In this document: positions 16,878 through 25,810 of the stretch, in pieces
Numbering within the stretch: the stretch's first letter is position 1
How the letters are laid out: the number at the start of each line of letters is the position of its first letter
Assembly (NCBI GenBank): GCA_024696355.1
Contig: JAILGV010000030.1
Coordinates: 56,531 to 120,530, forward strand
DNA from: Solobacterium sp.
GTDB taxonomy: Bacteria; Bacillota_I; Bacilli_A; Erysipelotrichales; Erysipelotrichaceae
Reading direction: 5' to 3'
Length of the DNA stretch: 64,000 nt
Program-made: the position numbers and the translations under genes
The notes under the pieces: model-generated
The model's input: only the letters and a program-made list of their open reading frames with translations
Databases searched by the model: none
What the model was told of the DNA's origin: nothing

Positions 16878-18800
16878 ATGGCGGTTAAAAAGTACGAAGA
16901 TGAAGATATTCAGATTCTGAAAGGTTTGGACCCGGTAAGAAAACGCCCGGGTATGTATATAGGATCAACTGACTCTCACGGTCTGCATCATCTGATCTGG
17001 GAGATTGTAGACAATTCAGTCGATGAAGCCCTCAACGGATTCGGCAAAAAAATATCCATAACGCTGAACCGCGACGGTTCATGCACCGTTGAGGATGAGG
17101 GACGCGGAATGCCGATCGGCACACATCCCAGCGGAAAGAATACACTTGAAGTTATTTTTACTGTTCTGCATGCCGGCGGAAAGTTTTCGAGTGAAGGCGG
17201 CTATAAAACAGCAGGCGGTCTGCACGGTGTCGGTGCTTCCGTCGTAAATGCACTCAGTGAATGGCTTGTTGCGGAAGTCGCACATGACGGAAAGCTGGTG
17301 CGCATCCGCTTCGATCACGGTGACAAAAAGGTTTCCAAAATCGAACAGCTGGGCAGCACAAATAAATCCGGAACGAAGGTTACGTTCAAGCCGGACCCCG
17401 GAATATTCAGTACAACGGAATTCAAATTTGATACCGTTTGCGAAAGAGCAAGGGAAGAAGCTTTTCTTCTTTCCGGCATAACGCTGAACGTTACGGATGA
17501 CCGCGGAAAAAAGAAACAGACAGAAAGCTATCTTTATGATGACGGTCTGATTTCATTCCTTGAGTATCTGCATGAAGACAGAAACGTCCTGATGGCTCCG
17601 GTGAAATTTACAGGGGAAAACAGCGGCATCAAAGTTGATGCGGCTTTCCAGTATACGGATGACTATCAGGAGAATACATACAGCTTTGCCAATCTTGTCA
17701 GAACAGGCGACGGCGGATCGCATGAGATCGGATACAAGTCCGCTTTTACCAAGGCAGTCAATGATTATGCCAGAAAATACGGTCTGCTTAAGGCAAAGGA
17801 TAAAAATCTGGAAGGTTCCGACATCAGGGAGGGACTGACTTCCATTATCAGTGTTTCCGTGCCTGAAGAAATTCTTCAGTTTGAAGGACAGACCAAAGGC
17901 AAACTCGGCACACCGCAGGCAAAGACAGCCGTTGATGCAGTCATCGCTGAAAAACTGGCGTTCTGGCTGGAGGAAAACAGAGACCAGTCAGATATGCTGA
18001 TAAGAAAAATGATGAAGGCATCGCTGGCCCGTGAGGCGGCCAGAAAAGCCAGGGAAGAGGCACGCAGGGGAAAGAAGGCAAACAAAGGCGAAAAGCTTCT
18101 TTCCGGAAAGCTTGCCCCGGCCAACTCCAAGGACTCCAGAATCAGGGAACTGTTCCTTGTTGAGGGTGATTCCGCCGGCGGCTCCGCCAAGCAGGGAAGG
18201 GATTCCCACTTTCAGGCGATTCTCCCTCTGCGCGGCAAAGTGCTGAATACAGAAAAATGCACAATGAGCGATATTGAGAAGAATCTTGAGCTGAATACGC
18301 TGATTCATGCAATTGATGCAGGCGTAGGGCCTGATTTTGACTATGAAGAGTCAAACTACAGCAAGATCATTATCATGACCGACGCCGATGATGACGGATC
18401 GCATATCCAGATTCTGCTTCTGACGTTCTTCTACCGCTATATGCGGCCGCTGATTGAGCACGGCATGGTATATATCGCTCTGCCTCCGTTATACAGAGTA
18501 ACGAAAGGCAAAGTGATGGAATACTGCTATACAGATGATGAACTGGATGAATTAAGAAAGAAACTCGGAAAGATTGAAGTGCAGCGCTATAAAGGTCTCG
18601 GTGAAATGAATGCATCACAGCTGTGGGAGACCACGATGGATCCTGAAACCAGAACACTGATCAGGGTGGGAATCAACGACGGTGCACTTGCGGAAAGACG
18701 AGTATCGGTATTAATGGGAGAAAAAGCGGAACCCCGTAAGAGATGGATTGAAAACAATATCTCATTCACGCTGGAAGATAACTTCAAGGTGGCAGACTGA
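16878..18800 (+). CDS. parE: DNA topoisomerase IV subunit B (ParE)
   Basis: ParE is the ATPase half of topoisomerase IV, which separates linked daughter chromosomes. The 640-residue protein shows the GHKL ATP site (EIVDNSVDEALNG, DEGRGMPIG, GGLHGVGASVVNALS), the transducer domain and the TOPRIM region (EGDSAGGSAKQGRD, TDADDDGSHIQILLLTFFYRYMR-type text, QRYKGLGEMNASQLWETTMD). EGDSAGGSA and the ETTMDP wording fit ParE better than GyrB, as does the adjacent parC. The stop overlaps the parC ATG by one base. The quinolone-target region looks ordinary. Confidence 0.95.
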   Translation: MAVKKYEDEDIQILKGLDPVRKRPGMYIGSTDSHGLHHLIWEIVDNSVDEALNGFGKKISITLNRDGSCTVEDEGRGMPIGTHPSGKNTLEVIFTVLHAGGKFSSEGGYKTAGGLHGVGASVVNALSEWLVAEVAHDGKLVRIRFDHGDKKVSKIEQLGSTNKSGTKVTFKPDPGIFSTTEFKFDTVCERAREEAFLLSGITLNVTDDRGKKKQTESYLYDDGLISFLEYLHEDRNVLMAPVKFTGENSGIKVDAAFQYTDDYQENTYSFANLVRTGDGGSHEIGYKSAFTKAVNDYARKYGLLKAKDKNLEGSDIREGLTSIISVSVPEEILQFEGQTKGKLGTPQAKTAVDAVIAEKLAFWLEENRDQSDMLIRKMMKASLAREAARKAREEARRGKKANKGEKLLSGKLAPANSKDSRIRELFLVEGDSAGGSAKQGRDSHFQAILPLRGKVLNTEKCTMSDIEKNLELNTLIHAIDAGVGPDFDYEESNYSKIIIMTDADDDGSHIQILLLTFFYRYMRPLIEHGMVYIALPPLYRVTKGKVMEYCYTDDELDELRKKLGKIEVQRYKGLGEMNASQLWETTMDPETRTLIRVGINDGALAERRVSVLMGEKAEPRKRWIENNISFTLEDNFKVAD

Positions 18801-21310
18801 TGGCAAAGAAAAAAGAACAGATCGATAAAACCAATTATATACCGGCCCTGCTTGAAGATATCATGGGGGACCGGTTCGGCAGATATGCCAAGTACATCAT
18901 TCAGGAAAGAGCACTGCCGGATGCCAGAGACGGCCTGAAGCCGGTTCAGAGAAGAATCCTGTATGCGATGTATCACGACGGCAATACCTGGGATCATCCC
19001 TACCGGAAGTCAGCCAAGACTGTCGGTCTTGTCATCGGTAATTATCATCCGCACGGTGACACATCAGTTTATGATGCGATGGTCCGCATGTCCCAGAACT
19101 GGAAAGTGCGCCTGCCGCTGATTGACATGCACGGAAACAACGGTTCGATCGACGATGATCCGGCCGCTGCCATGCGTTATACGGAAGTGCGTCTTGCGAA
19201 AGTTACGCAGGTCATGGAAGATGATCTGGACAAGAATACAGTTGAAATGGCACCTAATTTCGATGATACGGAGAATGAGCCGACAGTTCTGCCGGTGCCT
19301 TTTCCTGTGATGCTGGTAAACGGTGCGACAGGCATCGCTGCCGGTTATGCGACGAATATGCCGCCGCACAATCTCGGCGAAGCAGTGGATGCGGCTGTTT
19401 TCAGGCTGAACAATCCTGATTGTGAACTGGATCAGATTATGGAGATTATCCCGGGCCCCGACTTTCCGACCGGCGGAATCGTGCAGGGCACGGAGGGAAT
19501 CAGAGAAGCGTTTGCAACAGGACACGGAAGAATTGTAGTCAGAGGAAAAGCAGAGATTCAGGAAGCACGTTCCTGCAACCAGATCGTAATTACGGAAATT
19601 CCGTATGAAGTCATCAAGAGCGATATGGTACGGAAAATGGATGAGATCCGTATTTCAAAAGATATCGACGGAATTCTTGATGTCAGGGACGAATCTGACA
19701 GACAGGGTATGAAAATAGTCGTGGATGTACGCAAGGAAGCTGATCCCGGCATGATTCTGAACTATCTGTATAAAAATACTGATCTTCAGATTTATTACAA
19801 CTACAATAATGTCGCAATTATTGACCGCAGACCCGTGCAGATCGGTCTTCTCGGTCTGCTGGATGCGTTTATTGATTTCCGCAGGGAAGTCGTTATCAGA
19901 AGAAGCCGCTATGAAAAAGAAAAGATGGAGGCCCGCTGTCATGTGATAGAAGGCCTGATGAGGGCTGTCTCCATTCTTGATGAAGTGATCGCCATCATCC
20001 GCAGGTCGAAGGACAAGGGGGACGCAAAGAAGAACCTGATGGCGAGATTCGGTTTTGATGAACCGCAGGCAGAGGCAATTGTCACACTGCGTCTTTACAG
20101 ACTGTCCAATACCGATATCACACAGCTTCGGAATGAATTCGCGGAACTGACCAACAGGATTGAGGAAGTGACGGATATTCTTGAAAACGAGAATGTTCTG
20201 CGCTCCGTGATTGTAAAGGAACTGCGTGCCGTCAAAGCTGAATACGGTGATGAAAGAAGAACAAAGATTGAAGACAAGATCTCCGATCTGACAATCGACA
20301 GGACTTCCATGATTACCAATGAGCATGTTGTGGTAACAGTCAGCCGTGACGGCTATCTCAAGAAGGTAAGCATGAGAAGCTTCGGAGCAAGCGAAGGAAG
20401 CGATACGGGGCTGAAACAGGGAGATGAACTGATCGGCGCAGCAGAGTGCGACACGGTGGATACGCTTCTGCTGTTTACCTCAAAGGGCAATTACGCATAT
20501 CTTCCCGTCTGGCAGATTGATGACGGGAAATGGAAGGATATCGGATCCCATCTGAACAAGAGCGTACGTATTGAAGGTGATGACAAAATCAGGAATGCAG
20601 TGCTGGTGAAGAACTTTGATACCTATGCATGGATCATCACTGCCGCATCCAACGGTCAGATCAAGCGCACTCCGGTCCGTGATTTTGTCGTTCAGAGAAA
20701 CAACCGTGTTATGCCGGCAATGGCTCTGGGCAAGGATACCGAGCTTCTGAAGGCATTTGTAGGCTATGCGGATGATGAAATCGTTCTTGTTTCCAGGGAA
20801 GGCCTGGCAAGCAGATATCCGATCGGACAGATTCCCGTGCAGGGTGTGAAGACAAGAGGCGTCAAAGCGCAGAATATCGTCAAGGGAGACCGTCTCGTCA
20901 GTGTCTGCAGTGCCGGAAGCAATACGGCATCGGTATTGATTACAACCGAGGCAGGTGCTATGAAGCGGCTCAAGCTTGAGGAGATTCCCGCAAACAACAG
21001 ACCGTCAAAAGGAAATCTGGTTGCCAAGAAAGTGAAGTCAAATCCGAATTACATCAGCGGAATCCAGAAGGTTGCCAGCGGTGAAATACTGGAATTCTAT
21101 GATCCTGAAAAGCAGGTCCTTCATGCGGTGGATGTACCGCTGAAGCCTGCGGCAGCAACATTCTCCCAGCCGCTTGTACTGAAAAAAGGATGGTACCTGA
21201 AGAAAGAAATCGAAGAATGCAGAATCGTTGATACTCCCGAAGGAGCTGATAATGAAGTGCATGATGATGTGGAAAAGCTGTCTCTGTTTGATGAAGACAG
21301 CGGGGAGTGA
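18800..21310 (+). CDS. parC: DNA topoisomerase IV subunit A (ParC)
   Basis: ParC is the DNA cleaving and rejoining subunit of topoisomerase IV. The 836-residue protein has the winged-helix domain with catalytic tyrosine Y127 (AAMRYTEVRL), the quinolone-resistance region HPHGDTSVYD (T88 and D92 at the usual S/T and E/D positions, so wild-type-like), the tower and coiled-coil and a C-terminal beta-pinwheel of six repeats starting near residue 510. It begins at ATG 18800 within the parE stop and is followed 3 bp later by yqeH, so the whole block may be one transcript. Confidence 0.96.
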   Translation: MAKKKEQIDKTNYIPALLEDIMGDRFGRYAKYIIQERALPDARDGLKPVQRRILYAMYHDGNTWDHPYRKSAKTVGLVIGNYHPHGDTSVYDAMVRMSQNWKVRLPLIDMHGNNGSIDDDPAAAMRYTEVRLAKVTQVMEDDLDKNTVEMAPNFDDTENEPTVLPVPFPVMLVNGATGIAAGYATNMPPHNLGEAVDAAVFRLNNPDCELDQIMEIIPGPDFPTGGIVQGTEGIREAFATGHGRIVVRGKAEIQEARSCNQIVITEIPYEVIKSDMVRKMDEIRISKDIDGILDVRDESDRQGMKIVVDVRKEADPGMILNYLYKNTDLQIYYNYNNVAIIDRRPVQIGLLGLLDAFIDFRREVVIRRSRYEKEKMEARCHVIEGLMRAVSILDEVIAIIRRSKDKGDAKKNLMARFGFDEPQAEAIVTLRLYRLSNTDITQLRNEFAELTNRIEEVTDILENENVLRSVIVKELRAVKAEYGDERRTKIEDKISDLTIDRTSMITNEHVVVTVSRDGYLKKVSMRSFGASEGSDTGLKQGDELIGAAECDTVDTLLLFTSKGNYAYLPVWQIDDGKWKDIGSHLNKSVRIEGDDKIRNAVLVKNFDTYAWIITAASNGQIKRTPVRDFVVQRNNRVMPAMALGKDTELLKAFVGYADDEIVLVSREGLASRYPIGQIPVQGVKTRGVKAQNIVKGDRLVSVCSAGSNTASVLITTEAGAMKRLKLEEIPANNRPSKGNLVAKKVKSNPNYISGIQKVASGEILEFYDPEKQVLHAVDVPLKPAAATFSQPLVLKKGWYLKKEIEECRIVDTPEGADNEVHDDVEKLSLFDEDSGE

Positions 21311-21313
21311 CAG

Positions 21314-22363
21314 ATGACAGTATGCAGGGGCTGCGGAATACATCTGCAGCATACAGACAAAAATGCACCGGGTTATACACCGAAGGAAGACAGCGAATAC
21401 TGTCAGCGCTGTTTCCGGCTGATGCATTATGATGATCTGACAGTGTCAATGCGCACCGGGATTGATCCCGACAGTGTTACGGACCGTCTGGCTGAGATGG
21501 ATGCGCTGATTCTCTGGGTGGTGGACCTGTTTGATTTTGAAGCAGGCATGATCCCGGGGATCGGAAGAAAGCTGGACGGAAAGGATATTATTCTTGTCTG
21601 CGCAAAAAGAGATATTCTTCCGGAAACACTGAATCATGAAAAAACCGCAAGGTTTGTCTTCTCGAGGCTGAAGGAAATGGGCATTAAGGTCAAAGGCCTG
21701 ATCCTGACTTCAAAGCTTCACAGGGAAGGTATTCAGGAAGTGAAAAATGCAGTGAACATGCTCGGCAGGGGACGTCCTGTGGCGGTCATGGGAAGAGCGA
21801 ATTCCGGCAAGAGCACGCTGCTCAACAACATGATGGGAAAGGATGTTCTGACGGCGAGCAGATATCCCGGAACAACACTGGAGTTCAATGAACTTGTCAT
21901 TGACGGAGTCACATATATTGATACACCGGGAATTGAAATTGAAAAATCAATTCTGATGGCGGTTGACGAAGCGGATCTGAAGCAGATCCTTCCGGCCAGG
22001 ACTATCAGGCCGATGGTCTATCAGATCAACAGGGATCAGTCATTCGCAGTCGGCGGACTTGCCAGACTGGACCTGTTCAACTGCGACAGGGCAACATGCA
22101 CGTGGTACCTGAGCGATAAAATGCCCATCCACCGTTCAAAGGCTTCCGGAGCTGATGAACTCTGGAAAAAGCACTACGGCGGACTGCTGAAGCCTGTTGC
22201 CAATACTCCGGAATTTACCGAATACAGAATCCGCAAGGATATTGATAAAGTGGATGTGGTCATAGACGGACTCGGATGGGCATGTGTATCCGGTCAGGTC
22301 TCAACGATCATGATCAAGGTTCCCAAAAACGTGAATGTTACATTCAGAAAGGCGATGCTCTGA
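21314..22363 (+). CDS. yqeH: Ribosome biogenesis GTPase YqeH
   Basis: YqeH is a circularly permuted GTPase needed for 30S subunit assembly. The 349-residue protein starts with a zinc finger (CRGCG at 4-8, CQRCF at 30-34). The G motifs then follow in permuted order: G4 as CAKRD, G1 as GRANSGKST, G2/G3 as GTTLEF and DTPG. The C-terminal domain binds RNA. It lies in the well-known Bacillota cluster yqeH-yhbY-nadD-yqeK-rsfS; aroE, often present after yqeH, is missing here. It begins 3 bp after parC. Confidence 0.95.
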   Translation: MTVCRGCGIHLQHTDKNAPGYTPKEDSEYCQRCFRLMHYDDLTVSMRTGIDPDSVTDRLAEMDALILWVVDLFDFEAGMIPGIGRKLDGKDIILVCAKRDILPETLNHEKTARFVFSRLKEMGIKVKGLILTSKLHREGIQEVKNAVNMLGRGRPVAVMGRANSGKSTLLNNMMGKDVLTASRYPGTTLEFNELVIDGVTYIDTPGIEIEKSILMAVDEADLKQILPARTIRPMVYQINRDQSFAVGGLARLDLFNCDRATCTWYLSDKMPIHRSKASGADELWKKHYGGLLKPVANTPEFTEYRIRKDIDKVDVVIDGLGWACVSGQVSTIMIKVPKNVNVTFRKAML

Positions 22364-22650
22364 TGCTTAATAAAAAACAGAAACAACATTTAAGAAGTCT
22401 GGCAATGACGCAGTCCGCGCTGTTCCAGATCGGCAAGGACGGTCTCAGTGACAATCTGATTATGACTGTCGCAAAGGCACTTGAGGCAAGAGAACTTGTC
22501 AAGGTAAAAGTGCTGAATACTGCCCCGATTGATATCGAAGAAACGGCTTTTGATCTGGCAATGAATACAAAGAGTGAACTTGTTCAGATCATCGGGCATA
22601 CGATTGTGCTTTACAAACGTGCAAGAGAGCCGAAGATTATTCTGCCATGA
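22363..22650 (+). CDS. yhbY: YhbY/YqeI-family CRM-domain RNA-binding protein
   Basis: This 95-residue protein is a single CRM domain (KQKQHLRSLA, FQIGKDGLSDNLI, ALEARELVKVKVL and a terminal VGHTIVLYKR-like GHTIVLYKRAREPKI). Members bind the large-subunit rRNA precursor and act in 50S assembly. The ATG at 22363 shares one base with the yqeH stop; a longer upstream reading would run inside yqeH and is rejected. Confidence 0.94.
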   Translation: MLNKKQKQHLRSLAMTQSALFQIGKDGLSDNLIMTVAKALEARELVKVKVLNTAPIDIEETAFDLAMNTKSELVQIIGHTIVLYKRAREPKIILP

Positions 22651-23477
22651 TGAAGATTGCAGTGATCAGGGCTCCGTTTGATCCGGTGTGCGAAAAAGAA
22701 GTAAAGGCAGCCCTGGATATACAGAGATCCGGATTTGACCTTGCTGTTCTGATTCCTGATGAAGAGGGGGTTCTTCCCCGGCGCAAAAGACTGGAACTTC
22801 TCAGAAGAGCACTTCAGCCGTACCGGAAAGCCGCAGCTGCCCTTCAGTTTGATACGGAGCATGTCAGGAATACGGTCGTATTCAGTCTGGAATGTGCAGA
22901 TGAGGAAGAGGCTCTTGCAAGGACAGGAAGGTTTGACAAAGCGGCCCGGGGGATCAGGAAGATCCTGGCAGAGGAGGGACTGTATCTGGAACAGATTGTT
23001 GATGCCAACTGCAGTCCGCACCGCGCTGCCCATTCAAAATCCGTGGCACAGGTATGCTTGCGCCTTGCTCATGCGCATCATCTCAATGAATTTCAGGCGT
23101 GGAAAGCAGGAATGCTTCACGATCTGACAAAATCGTGGGATGATGAACGGGGAAGAAAGCTTCTTGAGGTATATGATCCCGGCAGGCTGAAGCTGAGTCC
23201 CAAAGTCTGGCACAGCTATACCGCACCGGTCTGGCTGAAGCAGGTCATGGGAATACAGGACAGGCAGATTCTGCAGGCAATCGGTCATCATACACTGGGC
23301 ACGGGATCGGGTGATCTTGACATGATATTATATATTGCAGATAAAACCGAACCGCTGAGAGGCTATGATTCCTCATATGAAATTGCAGTATCTGAAAAAA
23401 ATCTGAAGGAAGGAGCGGCGCTGGTATTGTCGGAATCAAAGAAATACCTGCGTGAAAAGGAGGGTATTGATGTCTGA
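22647..23477 (+). CDS. yqeK: YqeK-type HD hydrolase fused to a degenerate NadD-like domain
   Basis: The C-terminal part (about residues 120-276) is YqeK, an HD-domain diadenosine tetraphosphate hydrolase: H129 in AHSKSV, HD at 158-159 in GMLHDLTKSW, GHHTLG at 213-218 and YIADKTEPLRGY. The first 118 residues hold the place and the FDP motif (11-13) of nicotinate-mononucleotide adenylyltransferase NadD. However, the HxGH nucleotide motif is replaced by C15-E16-K17-E18, and the domain is about 70 residues shorter than NadD. NAD synthesis must therefore rely on another enzyme. The start overlaps yhbY by 4 bp and the end overlaps rsfS by 8 bp. Confidence 0.85.
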   Translation: MMKIAVIRAPFDPVCEKEVKAALDIQRSGFDLAVLIPDEEGVLPRRKRLELLRRALQPYRKAAAALQFDTEHVRNTVVFSLECADEEEALARTGRFDKAARGIRKILAEEGLYLEQIVDANCSPHRAAHSKSVAQVCLRLAHAHHLNEFQAWKAGMLHDLTKSWDDERGRKLLEVYDPGRLKLSPKVWHSYTAPVWLKQVMGIQDRQILQAIGHHTLGTGSGDLDMILYIADKTEPLRGYDSSYEIAVSEKNLKEGAALVLSESKKYLREKEGIDV

Positions 23478-23808
23478 ACTTCTGGAACTGGTTGAAAAGA
23501 AAATATCGGAAAAGCTTGGCGAAAACATTACTGTGATTGATCTGAGAAACGTTAATCCGTTTACGGACTACTTCGTTATCACCACTGCACGTAATGTCAG
23601 ACATGCTTCTTCTCTTGCGGATGATGTGATTGAAGAAGCAGAAAAGAACGGATGGCCGCTTCGCACAAGAGAAGGCGACGAAGGAAGCACCTGGGTGCTG
23701 GTTGATCTGAACGAGGTAATCGTCCATATTTTCACCGAAGAGGCCAGAAACCAGTACAAACTGGAAAAACTCTGGGCTGATCAGCCGATTGAATACTACA
23801 ACGGATAA
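23470..23808 (+). CDS. rsfS: Ribosome silencing factor RsfS
   Basis: RsfS binds uL14 on the 50S subunit and blocks joining to 30S when nutrients are short. The 112-residue protein has the family pattern LRNVNPFTDYFVITTARNVRHASSLAD, GDEGSTWVLVDLNEVIVHIFTEEARNQYKLEKLW split over the usual strands. AAGGAGGG lies 5 nt before ATG 23470, which makes this start much better than the ORF's first codon. It ends the biogenesis cluster. Confidence 0.95.
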   Translation: MSELLELVEKKISEKLGENITVIDLRNVNPFTDYFVITTARNVRHASSLADDVIEEAEKNGWPLRTREGDEGSTWVLVDLNEVIVHIFTEEARNQYKLEKLWADQPIEYYNG

Positions 23809-23811
23809 TGA

Positions 23812-23848
23812 AAAAACCGCATTCACTGAGAAAGTGTCTGCGGTTTTT
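23812..23848. terminator. Bidirectional terminator after rsfS
   Basis: AAAAACCGCA (23812-23821) pairs with TGCGGTTTTT (23839-23848), with an inner CACT/AGTG pair. A and T runs on either side allow it to serve both rsfS and the convergent gene. Confidence 0.9.
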
Positions 23849-23869
23849 ATAACGGTTATCGGAAAGCAT

Positions 23870-24400
23870 TTACGGTTTCGGTGTGGAAATCAGTTCTCCG
23901 TTGCTGCCGTCATACAGTCCGTTGAGCATCAGCCACTGAATGACATCGGTTGCGTTCATCGGTGACTCTGAATTCCATTCGAGTCTGTTTTCAATATGCA
24001 CTGCACCGAATTTATTCTTGCAGGCAATCAATGCAGGATAGGAGGTAATACCCCATTCTTCTTTCAGCCTGTAGGTCTCGAGCTTGTCCTCCAGTTCCGT
24101 AATGTCTACAAATTCGATCAGATTATCCAGATCGACTCCGGAAACAGCCTGGGCATCACGAAGAACCGTATCCGCAACATACAGGCAGTCATTATTGTGA
24201 CTGCTGTAAAACAGATAATAGTGTGTAGCTGAAGCACCGCTGTTCAGTGTATAGTCAGTCAGCGATTCGTAATCAATTACATAGACTTTATCTGCGGATC
24301 CGGTGTTTTCTGTATCGGGCCTGTTCATTTCATAGACGATAATAATCGAACTGTAAATGGCAAGCAGTACCATAAATGTAAATAAAATTCTCTTAGCCAT
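23870..24400 (-). CDS. Membrane-anchored thioredoxin-fold protein lacking CxxC
   Basis: The 176-residue protein has one N-terminal membrane helix (about 4-24) and an outward-facing domain with thioredoxin-fold features: a strand leading to the active-site position (HYYLFYSSHNNDC, 60-72), an acidic helix, and the cis-proline loop GITSYPALIA (P122). The redox CxxC is replaced by NNDC, leaving only C72, with C127 further on. It could work as a one-cysteine thiol protein or as a structural chaperone. ATG 24400 has no ribosome site and sits 11 bp after a -10 box, so the mRNA may be nearly leaderless. It converges on rsfS. Confidence 0.7.
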   Translation of the reverse strand: MAKRILFTFMVLLAIYSSIIIVYEMNRPDTENTGSADKVYVIDYESLTDYTLNSGASATHYYLFYSSHNNDCLYVADTVLRDAQAVSGVDLDNLIEFVDITELEDKLETYRLKEEWGITSYPALIACKNKFGAVHIENRLEWNSESPMNATDVIQWLMLNGLYDGSNGELISTPKP

Positions 24401-24411
24401 GATTATGGAAA

Positions 24412-24440
24412 ATTGTATCAAACACCGGCGGTCTTTTCAA
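24412..24440 (-). promoter_or_regulatory. Promoter of the thioredoxin-fold gene
   Basis: On the minus strand TTGAAA (24435-24440) is followed after exactly 17 bp by TACAAT (24412-24417). Transcription would start near 24405, only about 5 nt before the ATG at 24400. Confidence 0.65.
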
Positions 24441-24463
24441 TTTGTTAATTCAATTACAGGTAT

Positions 24464-24497
24464 TTTCATTGTATGAAATTTGATTACTGCATATAAT
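24464..24497 (+). promoter_or_regulatory. dnaD promoter with overlapping palindrome
   Basis: TTGTAT (24469-24474) and TATAAT (24492-24497) are spaced by 17 bp. The -35 box lies within the short palindrome TTTCAT-tgt-ATGAAA (24464-24478), a possible repressor site. Confidence 0.6.
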
Positions 24498-24524
24498 AAA
24501 AAAACACGGAAAAGGAAAACACTT

Positions 24525-25064
24525 ATGCAATGGTATGAACAGCGGTATGTAAACCGCCGCGACTGGGTACTGGAACATCTTGAACTGCTCGGCCTTACTG
24601 CACAGGAGACTGTGATAGTTCTTTTGATTGATTTTATGAATGACAATCATATGGATATCTCCATAGATGCCCTGCATAAGAAGTCGGGATTCACGGAAAC
24701 CGAAGTGGATCAGATTATTTCCGTATTATGCGCAAAAAAATATCTTGAGATCAGAGTTTCCAGCAAGTCCGTGGCTTTCCGTCTTGACGGCCTTTACAGT
24801 ACCGATACTGCAAAAGAAGAGCGGGTCATGGATCTGCCGCTGTTCGAGACATTTGAATCAGAGCTGAAGAGGCCGCTGAATCAGAGGGAAATGGAAAAAA
24901 TCAGCGAATGGAACCGGAAGATTGACAGAAAGATGATTCTTTATGCACTGCGTGAGGCAAGTGCATTCCAGAAGCTTTCCATTCCCTATATTGATTCTGT
25001 TCTCCGCTCATGGATTGAAAAGGGATATACAGCTGAAATGATCGAAAAGGGGAAGGTGCAATGA
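24525..25064 (+). CDS. dnaD: DnaD-family primosomal replication protein
   Basis: DnaD helps load the replicative helicase at oriC and at restart sites in Bacillota. The 179-residue protein has an N-terminal winged helix (LGLTAQETVIVLLIDFMN, ISIDALHKKSGFTETEVDQII) and a C-terminal DnaD domain (FESELKRPLNQREMEKISEW, YALREASAFQKLSIPYIDSVL, W). The start at ATG 24525 has AAAAGGA upstream; a longer reading from 24480 would begin within the promoter. It overlaps nth by 4 bp, as in the dnaD-nth pair of Bacillus. Confidence 0.92.
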   Translation: MQWYEQRYVNRRDWVLEHLELLGLTAQETVIVLLIDFMNDNHMDISIDALHKKSGFTETEVDQIISVLCAKKYLEIRVSSKSVAFRLDGLYSTDTAKEERVMDLPLFETFESELKRPLNQREMEKISEWNRKIDRKMILYALREASAFQKLSIPYIDSVLRSWIEKGYTAEMIEKGKVQ

Positions 25065-25702
25065 CAATACAGGAAATCCTTGGGAACCTGGATGAATTGT
25101 TTCCTGATGCCCGATGCGAACTGAATCATAAAAACAATTATGAAATGGCTGTGGCTGTAATTCTTTCCGCACAGACAACAGATGCATCCGTCAATCAGGT
25201 AACCCCCGGTCTGTTTGAAAGATATCCGGATATATATTCTCTTGCGGAAGGAAATATCGGTGATATTGAAAAACTGATCAGCAGACTCGGCCTTTACCGG
25301 AATAAATCCAGGGCGATTCAGGGCTTTGCCAGAGGTGTGGCTGAGCGTTACGGGGGAGTCGTTCCGGATAAAATGAAGGATCTGGTTACGCTTCCCGGTG
25401 TCGGCAGAAAGTGTGCCAATGTCATTCTCAGTGAGTGTTACGGCATTCCCGCCCTGGCAGTTGACACTCATGTCAACAGGGTGTCAAAAAGACTCGGTCT
25501 TGCCGGACCCGATGATTCGGTGGACGATGTTGAACGCAAGCTGAAACGGAAGATACCTCGTGAAAGATGGATCAGAACGCATCATCAGATGATATTCTTC
25601 GGAAGATATCTGTGTCATTCCAGAAATCCCGAATGCGGAAGGTGTCCGTTCCGCAGTATCTGCAGGGAATACCGCAGCAATACAGGAACTAAGAACAAGT
25701 GA
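25061..25702 (+). CDS. nth: Endonuclease III (Nth)
   Basis: Nth is a DNA glycosylase/AP lyase that removes oxidised pyrimidines. The 213-residue protein has the helix-hairpin-helix LPGVGRKCANV with catalytic K117, the aspartate D135 in AVDTHVNRV, and the iron-sulfur loop C185-x6-C192-x2-C195-x5-C201. All key residues are present. The ATGA overlap with dnaD shows translational coupling, and a terminator follows. Confidence 0.97.
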   Translation: MTIQEILGNLDELFPDARCELNHKNNYEMAVAVILSAQTTDASVNQVTPGLFERYPDIYSLAEGNIGDIEKLISRLGLYRNKSRAIQGFARGVAERYGGVVPDKMKDLVTLPGVGRKCANVILSECYGIPALAVDTHVNRVSKRLGLAGPDDSVDDVERKLKRKIPRERWIRTHHQMIFFGRYLCHSRNPECGRCPFRSICREYRSNTGTKNK

Positions 25703-25744
25703 AGTGAACCGGTGCGGCCGGATGCCGGCAGGTTCGCTTTTTTT
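25703..25744 (+). terminator. Terminator after nth
   Basis: AGTGAACC (25703-25710) pairs with GGTTCGCT (25731-25738), with an inner GCCGG/CCGGC pair, followed by seven T. Confidence 0.85.
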
Positions 25745-25750
25745 ATGCAG

Positions 25751-25789
25751 AAAAAAGCGTCTTTCCGCAATTCGGAAGGACGCTTTGAC
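25751..25789 (-). terminator. Terminator after pbp1A
   Basis: On the minus strand AAAGCGTC and TTCCG pair with CGGAA and GACGCTTT (25754-25786) and are followed by TTTTTT. It ends the leftward recU-pbp1A operon. Confidence 0.85.
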
Positions 25790-25810
25790 TGTGGATGATG
25801 CAGGCAGATG

